DNA of 64,000 bases from Marinicrinis sediminis (GCF_042685085.1 NZ_JBHUMM010000043.1:744001-808000), one strand, 5' to 3'. Positions 8,354 to 17,082 are shown, numbered from the stretch's first letter. Notes: generated by a model not told the origin, from the sequence alone. Made by a program: numbers and translations.

Positions 8354-9256
8354 TTAAAAGTTCTGAATGCGTACGCGATTGTGTGTCGCTTTTTCAATGG
8401 TCTGGTCGTCCTGTTCTTCTCCCTTGGCCACCTTTTCAAATCGGGACAGCGTGAGTTCACCGAGCATAAACGGCAACAATCCCTTCACGGCTGCATCAGG
8501 ATGCTTGCCGTAAAAATAAGTATGGCTCTCCGTTAAATGCTGGACGTAGGCATCCTTGTCCCGCCGATGGGCGAGATGGACATTGATGGCCCTTGGCTCA
8601 TAATAGAAGGGCATCTTCGCCTGACTGGCGCGGTAACCGAATTCAAAATGCTCAAAACCCCATTCCCGGAACCGTTCATCAAATCCGCCCAATTGGCTGA
8701 ACAGCGAAGTTGGCATGGAGAGATTCCCGGTTAACGTGGCAATCCAGGCCACAGGGGAATGCGTCTCACCCTGTTCATCAAACAATCCATATACGAGGGA
8801 AGGATATTGCGGTATGCGATCATGGACCTGGTTGACAACAGAAGTTCTGGCCCGTTCGAGCTGGGTTGGCAGATCGGCCAGATACAGGTCTCTGACCTGA
8901 CCCACCAGCAGGCCGGGGCGCTCCTTCTGTCGGTGGGTCTGGAGGTGAGCCTCCATAAAATCGGGTCTGGGTATACGATCACCATCACAAAAAATGAGCA
9001 GATCAGCCTCTCCCTGCTCTACACCGATATTGCGCGCACGAGCTCTTCCGCTTCGCTCTTCCAGCCGCATGCATTGAACCGGGAGCTTGGAGGTGAAAGG
9101 TTGTACGATCTCTTGCACCGAAACGTCTGAGCCATCATCCACGACCGTGATCTGGAATTGGGAGGAAGAAATCGTCTGTCTGGTGAACCCTTCCAGCGTT
9201 AATTGCAACGGCAGCGACTGATTATGAACGGGAATCACCACATGTGCGCTAACCAT
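8354..9256 (-). CDS. Family 2 glycosyltransferase (GT-A)
   Basis: 300 residues. The N-terminus ITVVDDGSD and the metal-binding CDGDRIPRPDF (DxD type) define a GT-A nucleotide-sugar transferase. LGGFDERFREWGFEHFEFGYR matches the acceptor-side galactosyltransferase-like C-terminal motif. No membrane segments are evident, so it is probably cytosolic. Its start overlaps the stop of ACP 2 by eight bases. Xanthomonadin and aryl polyene clusters also contain a family 2 transferase, which fits a glycosylated or aryl-capped product here. Confidence 0.9.
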   Translation of the reverse strand: MVSAHVVIPVHNQSLPLQLTLEGFTRQTISSSQFQITVVDDGSDVSVQEIVQPFTSKLPVQCMRLEERSGRARARNIGVEQGEADLLIFCDGDRIPRPDFMEAHLQTHRQKERPGLLVGQVRDLYLADLPTQLERARTSVVNQVHDRIPQYPSLVYGLFDEQGETHSPVAWIATLTGNLSMPTSLFSQLGGFDERFREWGFEHFEFGYRASQAKMPFYYEPRAINVHLAHRRDKDAYVQHLTESHTYFYGKHPDAAVKGLLPFMLGELTLSRFEKVAKGEEQDDQTIEKATHNRVRIQNF

Positions 9257-9485
9257 GGTGATCCGTTAACGCCTTAATCAATTGGTCGATGGTGGTCTCA
9301 GCTCGAATCTCCAGCCACTCATCCGGAACGGCAATTCCCGCCTTTTCCTCGAGGAGTACCACGAACTCCATATACCGGAGGGAATCGAATCCGATATCGT
9401 ACAATCGCTTGCTTTCCGCAATCTCCTCCTTGGGCAAAACCCCGCACCCATCCTGGCTTAACAGCTCCAAAATCAATTGCCGCAT
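9249..9485 (-). CDS. Acyl carrier protein (ACP 2)
   Basis: 78 residues from the ATG at 9485, chosen because GGAGG lies eight bases upstream; a longer frame to 9524 exists. The attachment serine is in YDIGFDSLRYMEFVVLLEE. It is the first gene of the leftward operon (ACP 2, GT2, two hotdogs, two hydrolases, BtrH-like, M29, GT, ACP 1, ketosynthase pair). Confidence 0.93.
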   Translation of the reverse strand: MRQLILELLSQDGCGVLPKEEIAESKRLYDIGFDSLRYMEFVVLLEEKAGIAVPDEWLEIRAETTIDQLIKALTDHHG

Positions 9486-9702
9486 GATGAGATCCTCCAT
9501 TCCAATCGTTTTATTTCTTGTCATTCTGCTTCTGCTTCACATTATATCGACGGCTTTACAGCATTACTCAGCTTTGGATGCTCCCGCACATCCATCCTCG
9601 TTAGGAAAAGCCTAGTTTCCATTCGTCTGGCGCGCACATAATGAAGAGAGCTTTGCTTCTCTTCCGTTTATCTCAATCCCAATATGAAATGGAGCTGAGA
9701 AC

Positions 9703-10557
9703 ATGCATACCGAAAAGACAAAAACGACGATGGTGATTGAAGCGCCTCTTGCATCGATCTGGTATCATCTGACAACGGCATCCGGCATGAACGATTACTT
9801 GACCGATCGTGTGAACATGTCCACCGCGTTTTTGGAGAGCGGAACCGTTGTGCATATTGTAATCGGGGACATGCTGAATGAGGCGGTGTGTACACAAATC
9901 GAACCGATGCGAAGCGTGACCTTTCACGATCATTTCAAATCCTTGTTAGCCGATGACAGTTATTTATCCTACCAGGTAACGACTACCTTTCTCATCGAAC
10001 CTGTAGAGGAACCGGATTTTTCCCGGGATTCGTCCTCTATGTATGCGGTGTCCGCCATCGTCGAAGGCTATGAATCTGACGATGAGCTGCTGCAATGGAT
10101 ACGGGAATGTGCCGATTTCGGCTGGAAGCAGTCCCTCTTCAACCTGAAAACTAGACTGGAACTGGGGCTGGATCTGAGACAAGCGATCTTTGGTTATCCA
10201 AGATTGGGGATATGCAACTATACCGCTACCTCTCAGCAGCTTCGTGCCCACTTTCTTGACCCGAATCATGTGCAGGGGAACTGGGTGATGGAAGTGTTCC
10301 CTGATGGCCCTGCCTCGCTCGCTGGATTGCAAAAAGGCGACATCATCGTCGCTCTGGATCAGCATAAAGTGCCCACTTACGCCCATTTTGTAAAGGAGCT
10401 CTCCCGCTCATATGGAAAAAAAGATACGGTAGACATTCAATATGTACGACGAGGAACCGAGTACGAAACGACTGCCCGCCTTTCTTATCACGCTCTGCTG
10501 ACCGGACTGGTGGAGCCTACGGATGCAAGGGTGAACGACATTCGAACAAGAGAATGA
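9703..10557 (+). CDS. SRPBCC (START-like)-PDZ fusion protein 1
   Basis: 284 residues in two parts. Residues about 8-155 look like an AHSA1/START-type SRPBCC ligand-binding domain: KTTMVIEAPLASIWYHLTT at the start and a late WKQSLFNLKTRLELG helix. Residues about 190-275 look like a PDZ domain: VFPDGPASLAGLQKGDIIVALD. I see no signal peptide, so it is probably cytosolic. The start is ATG after GGAGCTGAGAAC. It is transcribed alone, away from the ACP 2 operon, and converges on 10572-11741. A paralogue with the same layout lies at 11717-12610. I do not know the role; binding a hydrophobic intermediate and docking a partner through PDZ is a guess. Confidence 0.8.
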   Translation: MHTEKTKTTMVIEAPLASIWYHLTTASGMNDYLTDRVNMSTAFLESGTVVHIVIGDMLNEAVCTQIEPMRSVTFHDHFKSLLADDSYLSYQVTTTFLIEPVEEPDFSRDSSSMYAVSAIVEGYESDDELLQWIRECADFGWKQSLFNLKTRLELGLDLRQAIFGYPRLGICNYTATSQQLRAHFLDPNHVQGNWVMEVFPDGPASLAGLQKGDIIVALDQHKVPTYAHFVKELSRSYGKKDTVDIQYVRRGTEYETTARLSYHALLTGLVEPTDARVNDIRTRE

Positions 10558-10562
10558 ACCCT

Positions 10563-10586
10563 CCCATCTCCTTACTCGGAGATGGG
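10563..10586. terminator. Hairpin between convergent genes
   Basis: CCCATCTCC and GGAGATGGG are perfect arms around a six-base loop, between the stop of the SRPBCC-PDZ gene and the end of the leftward BtrH-like gene, whose last codons it overlaps. There is no strong U-tract, so it may work weakly in both directions. Confidence 0.55.
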
Positions 10587-11741
10587 TCGTCCGGCCAGGC
10601 AAGCTTGATGTTGCATATCTTCCATGACGCATCTAAGTAAGGGTACCTCTTTTTCTCCAATCTGCGGCAATGCTTCCCCGATGTGTTCCAGATGGGCTCG
10701 ATTTGGCTGATAATAATATTTCAGCATGAGATTGCGAAGCAGCAAAGTTTGATGCTCCAGCTTTTCAAATTCCTTCTGTATCGCTGTATCCCGTCCCAAG
10801 AACTGATGCTGCTGCATATAGTGAATCCGTTTGGTCATGAGCTGCTTATGCTCCCAGAGGTTATGAAGATATCGGATATCGAATGGCACCTCATCGTGAA
10901 TCAGCCGGTGGACATAATCCAGGATGTAGGGGTAACAGTGAATCCCGTATGCCCGGTTCCAGGGTTTTCTCAGCATGGACAGCCGATTGGACGTATTGTA
11001 ACCTTGTACATAATCCTGCATGCTTTCCCACACCAGCTGTGTGTCAAAGGGATAGCGGACATCTGAGTGGCGTTGAAACAGTTGGATGCGCTGAAACACC
11101 CGTGCACTGTCCGAATTCAAGATTTGATGAAGCTCATCAGGTTGATCCATCCCGTCATCCACGCCGGCATAGGCAGTCAGCATCTGTTCATACGAGATCT
11201 TCGTTCTGCGAAAAATCATATACTCATCAAAGCCCAGCAGTTCAAACGCGCCTTCGTTATCGTCATATCCGACGATCAGGTTTTCATGGATAAAACGCGA
11301 CTTGCGATAGTGAACACGGTGTGGAATCTGATATTCATCCAGATAGACATAGATACACTGCTGCTGTGCGATACACGCTTTGAAAAACGAAAGCGGGTCC
11401 GGGCCGCAGGCCTGCAACGTTTTTCTCGAGATCGATTCCACCTTTAACCAGGGGCACATCGCATAGTCAAACGCATAGAACGTATAGGGTACCGGGCTAT
11501 GCTCAAAATCGGGGTCGATGCACATTTGAATGTAATGACTGAAAATCCATGGTTTGGTTTCATCCGTCATTCCGATCAAACTGGCAGGATAGGCGTAGAA
11601 TAAATATCCTTGAACAAATGGCGGGTACAATCGCAAAGACACGCTCACTGGTTTTGTCTGCTCTTTAAAATAAATGCCTCTCTCTTTTGGCACGCCATCA
11701 CCTGACTCTCCAGCATTTACTCCTCGTTCGGATTCGACCAT
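10572..11741 (-). CDS. BtrH/C39-like protein 2, putative acyltransferase
   Basis: Up to 389 residues; a GTG at 11693 behind AGGTGATGGC is an alternative start. HENLIVGYDDNEGAFELLGFDEY and the following ISYEQML are the hallmark of the BtrH N-terminal family: catalytic His, then the GYDD strand. A cysteine-bearing segment lies upstream (FDYAMCPWLKVES). The C-terminal 150 residues are helical, with an arrangement shared with the protein at 14772. It overlaps the SRPBCC-PDZ gene upstream by 25 bases. The likely role is moving an ACP-bound group to an acceptor, from the BtrH precedent; the acceptor is unknown. Confidence 0.65.
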   Translation of the reverse strand: MVESERGVNAGESGDGVPKERGIYFKEQTKPVSVSLRLYPPFVQGYLFYAYPASLIGMTDETKPWIFSHYIQMCIDPDFEHSPVPYTFYAFDYAMCPWLKVESISRKTLQACGPDPLSFFKACIAQQQCIYVYLDEYQIPHRVHYRKSRFIHENLIVGYDDNEGAFELLGFDEYMIFRRTKISYEQMLTAYAGVDDGMDQPDELHQILNSDSARVFQRIQLFQRHSDVRYPFDTQLVWESMQDYVQGYNTSNRLSMLRKPWNRAYGIHCYPYILDYVHRLIHDEVPFDIRYLHNLWEHKQLMTKRIHYMQQHQFLGRDTAIQKEFEKLEHQTLLLRNLMLKYYYQPNRAHLEHIGEALPQIGEKEVPLLRCVMEDMQHQACLAGRPISE

Positions 11742-12610
11742 CGTTGACCTGAGCCAGCACGCTGCTTGGCCAGCTTCTCCCTTTTCCTGCGAATTTCCTC
11801 CAGTGGCGTCTTCTCGATATCAATCAATCCTGTAAACGTATCATCCAGTGTAAACTGAATCGTTGTCTCCTGTTCCTTGCCGTTGCGGACAAAGGTCAGT
11901 CCTGGTTCTGCCTGCTGTCCATAGTAGCCAGATACGACACGGACAAATTCTGCGTAATCATTTGTATCTGCTCCTCCGATGGACCGCACCACATCACCCT
12001 TTCGAAGTCCTGCCTGTGCAGCTGGACTGTTCGGAAATACTTCCAGTAAATAATTCCCTTCACCTTGGGGGACACCTGTTACAATAGATTGTTCCTTATT
12101 GACGGTTCCGTTCAAGACGCCCAGCCGCGGAAAACTGAACATCTCGGTGCGAAGATCCAGACCTAGCTCCAGGACGGACTTCAAGTTCATGAGAGATCTG
12201 CGCCATCCCATCTCCAGACATTCCCGAAACCACTGGCCATGCGTCGTAGGTTCAAATCCTTTCACTTGCAAAGAAAGCTTCGTCAGCGAACCTGCCTGCT
12301 CCAGTTCATAAGAGGTCTGAACGGAATAGGTCTGCATCTGACCATCCGGGTCCATCGATTGATACGCATCTGAAAATGCGATTTTACGCATGGGTTCACA
12401 TGCCACAATTTCATTTTCATTCATGATGTCGCCATAGTTGAGCTGATAGCGGTCTCCGATCCTGGGTGATCCATCTACACCGGACGTCGAAGCATAATAG
12501 GTCAGATACGTATTGGAGCCCGAGGGGGTCGCCACAGACCACCAGACCTGTTCCAGCGGTGCTTCCAGATACGTGATATTCAACGTGCGGTCATTGGGGC
12601 ATTCCAGCAT
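11717..12610 (-). CDS. SRPBCC (START-like)-PDZ fusion protein 2
   Basis: 297 residues, paralogue of 9703-10557. The N-terminal domain begins LNITYLEAPLEQVWWSVATPSG and ends in a WRRSLMNLKSVLELGLDLR helix almost identical in plan to paralogue 1. The PDZ part has VFPNSPAAQAGLRKGDVVRSIGG. The tail is rich in Lys, Arg and Glu. The start ATG follows GGAGGACACACGC and overlaps the FAD oxygenase stop by 20 bases. Having two copies, one next to an oxygenase and a BtrH-like gene, suggests a pathway function rather than general physiology. Confidence 0.8.
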   Translation of the reverse strand: MLECPNDRTLNITYLEAPLEQVWWSVATPSGSNTYLTYYASTSGVDGSPRIGDRYQLNYGDIMNENEIVACEPMRKIAFSDAYQSMDPDGQMQTYSVQTSYELEQAGSLTKLSLQVKGFEPTTHGQWFRECLEMGWRRSLMNLKSVLELGLDLRTEMFSFPRLGVLNGTVNKEQSIVTGVPQGEGNYLLEVFPNSPAAQAGLRKGDVVRSIGGADTNDYAEFVRVVSGYYGQQAEPGLTFVRNGKEQETTIQFTLDDTFTGLIDIEKTPLEEIRRKREKLAKQRAGSGQRWSNPNEE

Positions 12611-13802
12611 GCGTGTGTCCTCCTGTCAAATTGTGATAAATGGAGGCTGCTTGTCCAGTCAGCGATTTCGACAAACTTGGAAAGGTAAGCAGCCAATCGA
12701 GCGCCTGCAGTTGATCTTCTTCCAGCTGTTCGCCCGCTCGACTGAGCGTTTGCAGACATGCGTCGTATTGCGGGATGATTCGCTCATCACGATGCTGCTT
12801 GTATGATGCCATCGCTTGCTGCCAGCTCAGATCACCACGCAAATACAGGTGAAGCTGTGCGGCCAATTGTTCAGCCATGCAAATGGCATTGTCAATCCCG
12901 GAGCCGGATACCGGATGCAAGTATGCGGAAGCATCTCCGACCAGTACCCAGCCATCTCCGTATGGCTGCCGGATATAACTGGCTTTGGCCGGTACGCCCT
13001 TCACTCTCCCTGTTATCTCGCTGTGGGTCAGACGGGGAGCCAGCGTTTCGATGCGGGCGAGCGATTGCAGGAGATAGGCCTTCAGATCTTTCCGCTGCGG
13101 ATTGAACTGCGCTTGCGGCGTCATCCAGGCGATACAATGCAGACCGTTGTCCAGCGGATTGCACAGCATCAGTCCCGGATACGTCCAATACCATTCGACG
13201 GTTGGAATGGGAAGCGGAAGCAATCCTTTAAAGTACGCATATATCACCGCCAAATGATCTTTATCGGATTCCCGTTCCATTGGGGCATTCGCCAGTTCAG
13301 ACACAGTGGAGTGACGGCCATCCGCGCCCACGACAACCTTGGCCTGTGCCAATATCTTCTCTCCCTGCTCATTGTGGCCAGTGATCTTCACGGAGCAGTC
13401 TTCTTCCGCCTCGCCTTCCACGATCTCCATCTCCACCAGCTTTGTCCCCAGTAAAATATCCACGTCGGGATAGGACCCGGCACGCTCAAGCAGCCATGAA
13501 TCCAGCAGCTCCCGCCTGACGCTTAGGGCTCTGGTTGTTACACAGATCGCGGATTCCATCACTCGTCCGTCCAGATCTACCCGCATACGGGTCATTTCAG
13601 GGATTTTGGCTGCCTGAAATTTTCCAGTTAGACCGAGACGATCATAGATATCCGTCTCTCCAATAATATGGGTAGACAGGGTTGGTCCGGGCGCCTGATA
13701 GGCTTCGATCAACAGCACACGATATCCCTGTTCCGCGAGAAAACAGGCGGTGGAGGCGCCTGCACAGCGGGCACCCGCAATGATGACATCATAAGACTTC
13801 AT
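12591..13802 (-). CDS. FAD-dependent monooxygenase/halogenase-like oxidoreductase
   Basis: 403 residues from the ATG at 13802 (GGGAGGAGAGAC upstream). The flavin motifs are in order: DVIIAGARCAGASTACFLAE (dinucleotide fold), GADGRHSTVSELA (DG motif) and WVLVGDASAYLHPVSGSGIDNA (GD motif). This is the pattern of class A flavoprotein monooxygenases and geranylgeranyl-reductase-like proteins. I do not see the two lysine/WxWxIP signs of a tryptophan-type halogenase, so hydroxylation, epoxidation or reduction is more likely. It leads the group FAD enzyme, SRPBCC-PDZ 2, BtrH-like 2, downstream of the terminator at 13823. Confidence 0.88.
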   Translation of the reverse strand: MKSYDVIIAGARCAGASTACFLAEQGYRVLLIEAYQAPGPTLSTHIIGETDIYDRLGLTGKFQAAKIPEMTRMRVDLDGRVMESAICVTTRALSVRRELLDSWLLERAGSYPDVDILLGTKLVEMEIVEGEAEEDCSVKITGHNEQGEKILAQAKVVVGADGRHSTVSELANAPMERESDKDHLAVIYAYFKGLLPLPIPTVEWYWTYPGLMLCNPLDNGLHCIAWMTPQAQFNPQRKDLKAYLLQSLARIETLAPRLTHSEITGRVKGVPAKASYIRQPYGDGWVLVGDASAYLHPVSGSGIDNAICMAEQLAAQLHLYLRGDLSWQQAMASYKQHRDERIIPQYDACLQTLSRAGEQLEEDQLQALDWLLTFPSLSKSLTGQAASIYHNLTGGHTHAGMPQ

Positions 13803-13822
13803 GTCTCTCCTCCCTTGAAAAA

Positions 13823-13847
13823 GAAGGACCATCGATGATGGTCCTTC
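13823..13847 (-). terminator. Rho-independent terminator of the 173-residue gene
   Basis: On the minus strand GAAGGACCATC and GATGGTCCTTC form an 11-bp perfect stem with a three-base loop, followed by TTTTTC. It separates the gene at 13882-14403 from the FAD oxygenase group. Confidence 0.9.
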
Positions 13848-13881
13848 CGCACTTCTATTGTGACTGACTCATGTTGCGGGA

Positions 13882-14403
13882 TTAGTTGGATTGCAGGCAG
13901 CCATAGATTTGGCCAACTTGGTTGTCTTGCTCGTCAAACATTGGAATGACACTTTCAGAATAGAAAGTAGCATCCTTCGGTGGAAGACCTTTCAGTGTTC
14001 CTTTCATGTGGATCGGTTGCTTGTTGTGGAACGTGCCTTCCGGTGTTTCCATTACCCAGTACAGGTAAGATTCACCTTGTACACCTTCAGCCATTTTCTT
14101 GTTGAAAGGAATGGTTGCACTGGCTTTCATTGTTTGGCCTTGTCCATGCAATCCGCCGCGAACGCGAATTTGCTGTCCAGGCCACAATTTGCTGGAAGTT
14201 GCAACCAGATCTACGTTTTGAATTTCCAGATCTACGGTTACCCCGGATTTCAAGCTGAACTCAGAGTCGCTCACGGTGAAGTGAGTAGGTTCTGCCTGCT
14301 CGAAGTGAAGTTCTTCTGCACGACCGTCAAGCAGTTCCAGATACGTTTTGGAATTGGAGTTTTCAAGCGTCATGGATAATTTCTTTAAAGCTGCTGCTTT
14401 CAT
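13882..14403 (-). CDS. Unrecognised 173-residue protein
   Basis: I do not recognise this family. It has no signal peptide, membrane span or cysteine cluster; it contains only one Cys, near the C-terminus (YGCLQSN). Alternating hydrophobic segments (SGVTVDLEIQNVDLVATS, QIRVRGGLHGQGQTMKAS, SYLYWVMETPEG) suggest an all-beta fold, possibly a small barrel. The ribosome site is strong (GGAGGGAATTTCA) and the gene ends in its own excellent terminator, which implies a separately controlled, abundant product. It sits between ACP 3 and the FAD oxygenase in a tight biosynthetic operon. A binding, cyclase or carrier role would fit a beta barrel, but nothing shown here proves it. Confidence 0.7.
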   Translation of the reverse strand: MKAAALKKLSMTLENSNSKTYLELLDGRAEELHFEQAEPTHFTVSDSEFSLKSGVTVDLEIQNVDLVATSSKLWPGQQIRVRGGLHGQGQTMKASATIPFNKKMAEGVQGESYLYWVMETPEGTFHNKQPIHMKGTLKGLPPKDATFYSESVIPMFDEQDNQVGQIYGCLQSN

Positions 14404-14520
14404 TGAAATTCCCTCCTGAATGGATAGTAGTGTGTGCCCCCCGGGGACAACTATATCTTCTCATGTTCAGGATCAAATCTCTCAGCTTTTCCACAGCATA
14501 TCCTCCGTGGTTTGTTGTGA

Positions 14521-14775
14521 TCATGACGACGATACGTAAGGGCTGACGAGCGCCTTGATACTCTCCACATTGCGAAAGTGCTCCAAATAAATGGACTCAT
14601 CCTCAATCTCGATATCCAATGCCTCTTCCAGCGCTACGACCAGCCGGATAAACGTCATCGAATTGATTCCCAGTTCCCACAAGTTGGATTCCGCCGTAAC
14701 CGTGACAGTCGAAGGCAATATCTCCTCCAGACAGTTCATGATCCGTTCTTGCAGCTTGTCATCCTGCATGCTCAT
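14521..14775 (-). CDS. Acyl carrier protein (ACP 3)
   Basis: 84 residues. The attachment serine is in LWELGINSMTFIRLVVALEE, a close match to the LGxxS motif. The ATG follows GAAAGGAAG. It overlaps the upstream BtrH-like gene by four bases, so this carrier and that enzyme are made together and are likely partners, as BtrI and BtrH are in butirosin biosynthesis. Confidence 0.93.
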   Translation of the reverse strand: MSMQDDKLQERIMNCLEEILPSTVTVTAESNLWELGINSMTFIRLVVALEEALDIEIEDESIYLEHFRNVESIKALVSPYVSSS

Positions 14776-15839
14776 CTTCCTTTCTCTCCTGTACGATTGG
14801 TCTCGGTCTGCCAGGGGCTCATGCGTACTTGGATCAGATGCTCCATTAATAAAGGAACAGCACGTTTTTCCTGTTCATAGATCAAATGAAAATGCTCACT
14901 AAGCTGACGCACATAATGGATCTCGCCCGTTTTCTGATACTTGAAGGAATCGATGCGTACTTGCATCAACTGCTGTTTGGCCTTCTCATACAATCGCTGA
15001 CAGGCCTGCAGCAGTTTGGAAGGGTTGTTCGCCTGCAAATAATGCAGTCTTCGCAGCATCCATTTTTTGTGCTGGACCATTTTCACAATGACGATGTTCC
15101 AGAAATGATATTCGCGCGGGTCCAGCTCCCGCCCCGCGGCGACTTGTGCGAAATAATCTGACATCGCCTCGTTGACCGGATAGCCATTAGCAAACATCTG
15201 GACGCTACCTTTCTGAATCCCCACTTTTCCTCGATCCAGTGAAAAATACAAACTGCTCGCTTCAAAGTTCATATCGCGATGGTTCTGGACCGTAATCGCA
15301 GACAGTGGGAATCCATAGTAGGCAAACCACTGCTGGGCATGCAATTCCTCCTGCAAGATCGTCTCAAATTCCCGTCTGCACAATTCATAGGAAAGATGGA
15401 TCGGCGCGTAGGAACGTCCTTCCACCTCAAACGCAATCATCTGCAACAATTTTCGTTCATCATCAAATCCATAGATGATCGCGTCATGCACCATATCTTT
15501 TTGTTCATACAGATTGGACCCCGGAATGTGTTTCCAATTCAAATAGATGACGACATACTGATCCCGCATAATCGCTTCGCGGATAACCGCAATGCAGTCA
15601 CGACCTTCACAGGGCAGTGGTTCTTCCTTCAATACGGGGGCATACAGGTCAAGATGCTCTTCAAATCGAACAAGCGGAAAACGAAACGACGCTTCGCAGC
15701 TTAGTTGCAAATTGACAAAATGACCCCATGCCCATGGTTCTCTCTGTGCATCTGCCAGTAAAAGGCTCAGTCTGAAATTATGATAGCATTCTGTCTCAAG
15801 ACCCGGGTTGGCATGAATCGGCAATGTTTTTCGGATCAT
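14772..15839 (-). CDS. BtrH/C39-like protein 3, putative acyltransferase
   Basis: 355 residues. The N-terminal part begins ETECYHNFRLSLLLADAQ, a good candidate for the early Cys region. VHDAIIYGFDDERKLLQMIAF is the His/GYDD signature of the BtrH N-terminal fold. The helical C-terminal part contains WMLRRLHYLQ and IDSFKYQKTGE, alignable in plan with the protein at 10572. It overlaps ACP 3 and the holo-ACP synthase by four bases each, giving a unit of carrier, carrier-activating enzyme and putative carrier-using transferase. Confidence 0.68.
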   Translation of the reverse strand: MIRKTLPIHANPGLETECYHNFRLSLLLADAQREPWAWGHFVNLQLSCEASFRFPLVRFEEHLDLYAPVLKEEPLPCEGRDCIAVIREAIMRDQYVVIYLNWKHIPGSNLYEQKDMVHDAIIYGFDDERKLLQMIAFEVEGRSYAPIHLSYELCRREFETILQEELHAQQWFAYYGFPLSAITVQNHRDMNFEASSLYFSLDRGKVGIQKGSVQMFANGYPVNEAMSDYFAQVAAGRELDPREYHFWNIVIVKMVQHKKWMLRRLHYLQANNPSKLLQACQRLYEKAKQQLMQVRIDSFKYQKTGEIHYVRQLSEHFHLIYEQEKRAVPLLMEHLIQVRMSPWQTETNRTGEKGR

Positions 15840-16276
15840 GGTGATGCCCCCGTTTCGTTATGGGTGACCGCCACGATATAGGCCATTGCCATGTCAGCGG
15901 AATGGGAAAGACTAAGGTAAAACGCAAGACCCCTTGCTTCACATTGTTGCTTCAACTCTCCATACAGATTCAAACAAGGCTGTCCGCCATTCGCATGGCA
16001 AATTTCAACCTGCCGGAATGGAATAGGACCTTCCAGCAGCCTGCTCACCGCTTTGTAAAACGCTTCTTTGGCCGCCCATCTCGCTGCAAAATGCTGCTCC
16101 GGCCTTCCCCGGCTTTCACAGTAGCTAATCTCAGCGGCCGTAAACAGCGAAGGGACAAAGCGAGACTGCCTGTCCATCGTCTGCTTCAGGCTCGATATTT
16201 GCTGGATGTCACAGCCTATTCCTATAATCGTATGATGACGTTGTGCTGCTTCGTGAACCTCCACCCCTATTCCCAC
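15836..16276 (-). CDS. Cluster-dedicated holo-ACP synthase (AcpS type)
   Basis: 146 residues from the GTG at 16276, chosen for the GGAGGGG seven bases upstream; a longer frame to 16360 would lie inside the PhyH gene. The AcpS motifs are clear: IIGIGCDIQQISSL at the start and FAARWAAKEAFYKA in the middle, with YLSLSHSADMAMA towards the end. It adds 4'-phosphopantetheine to carrier proteins. It overlaps PhyH 1 by ten bases. Its presence implies that the five cluster ACPs are poor substrates for the housekeeping AcpS or need extra capacity. Confidence 0.93.
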   Translation of the reverse strand: MGIGVEVHEAAQRHHTIIGIGCDIQQISSLKQTMDRQSRFVPSLFTAAEISYCESRGRPEQHFAARWAAKEAFYKAVSRLLEGPIPFRQVEICHANGGQPCLNLYGELKQQCEARGLAFYLSLSHSADMAMAYIVAVTHNETGASP

Positions 16277-17082
16277 TGAAAATCCCCTCCCACTCCGCTC
16301 CAGGCCGATTGTTTCAAAGATGTCCGTCTTTTTTGCAAGTTGAGTCTGCGACGAACCCATTCTCCGTCCCGGTTGCGCAGCGACCGATAGTTCAGAGATA
16401 CTTTCTCTACACGTTCACTCGTAAAATGCGTGACATGGGCCTGCCTGAAATCATGCCTGGACTTGTTCTCCACGGAGCCATGCAGCAAATTGCCGTGAAA
16501 GGCCACAATATCTCCTTTCTCCGTCACGAGTGGCAGCTTCTGAAAACCATCGGGAAGCGCCAGTTTTTCACCGTATTCCGCGTCGCTTTCCTCAATGGAT
16601 TCCGGAACCATCAGTCCCAGCTTGTGAGAACCGGGAACGACATACAGTCCTCCATTATCAGCGGATGTAGCACTCAGACTTAGCCATACTGAACAGGTCG
16701 AGACGGGCTCTGCCCCTACACTGTAATTGTCCTGATGCATGGGCAGTCCTCTCGTTCCCGGCCCTTTGAAGTAATAGCTCGTCGATATGGCGAGTGCAGC
16801 CTCTCCGATCAGGGCTTCGGCGATGGCAAACATCTGATCCGACAATGCCTGTTCTGTAATGTCCGAATGGGTAAGATGGTAATCCCGAAGTCTCGGGAAA
16901 AGACTTTCCAGCGGTCGCTGTTCATCCTGTTTGATTACGCCATCCAGGACAAGCTGATGCCATAGACGATGAAAGGCCCGATTGATGTCATCTGCCTTTT
17001 CTGCAGACAACGCCTGTGACAACACGACATATCCCTGCTCATCAAAATGGTTTTTCTGTTCTTGCGAAATGATCATTTCCAT
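16267..17082 (-). CDS. PhyH-family Fe(II)/2-oxoglutarate dioxygenase 1
   Basis: 271 residues. The iron ligands are visible: LPMHQDNYS (HxD) and FHGNLLHGSVENKS (distal His), with an Arg in RHDFRQAHVTHF for 2-oxoglutarate. The start ATG follows GGAGGTTGAACG. It overlaps the regulator upstream by ten bases. Family members hydroxylate free or carrier-bound substrates. Two more copies (31669, 34369) have the same layout, including the C-terminal NxxLxxRxGxxVxRxLN motif, so the pathway probably has several hydroxylation steps. Confidence 0.9.
   Translation of the reverse strand: MEMIISQEQKNHFDEQGYVVLSQALSAEKADDINRAFHRLWHQLVLDGVIKQDEQRPLESLFPRLRDYHLTHSDITEQALSDQMFAIAEALIGEAALAISTSYYFKGPGTRGLPMHQDNYSVGAEPVSTCSVWLSLSATSADNGGLYVVPGSHKLGLMVPESIEESDAEYGEKLALPDGFQKLPLVTEKGDIVAFHGNLLHGSVENKSRHDFRQAHVTHFTSERVEKVSLNYRSLRNRDGEWVRRRLNLQKRRTSLKQSAWSGVGGDFQWE

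Noticed and set aside
12591..13802. Tryptophan-halogenase assignment for the FAD enzyme
   Set aside because: The flavin motifs fit, but I do not see the halogenase lysine and WxWxIP signs, so I called it a general FAD monooxygenase.
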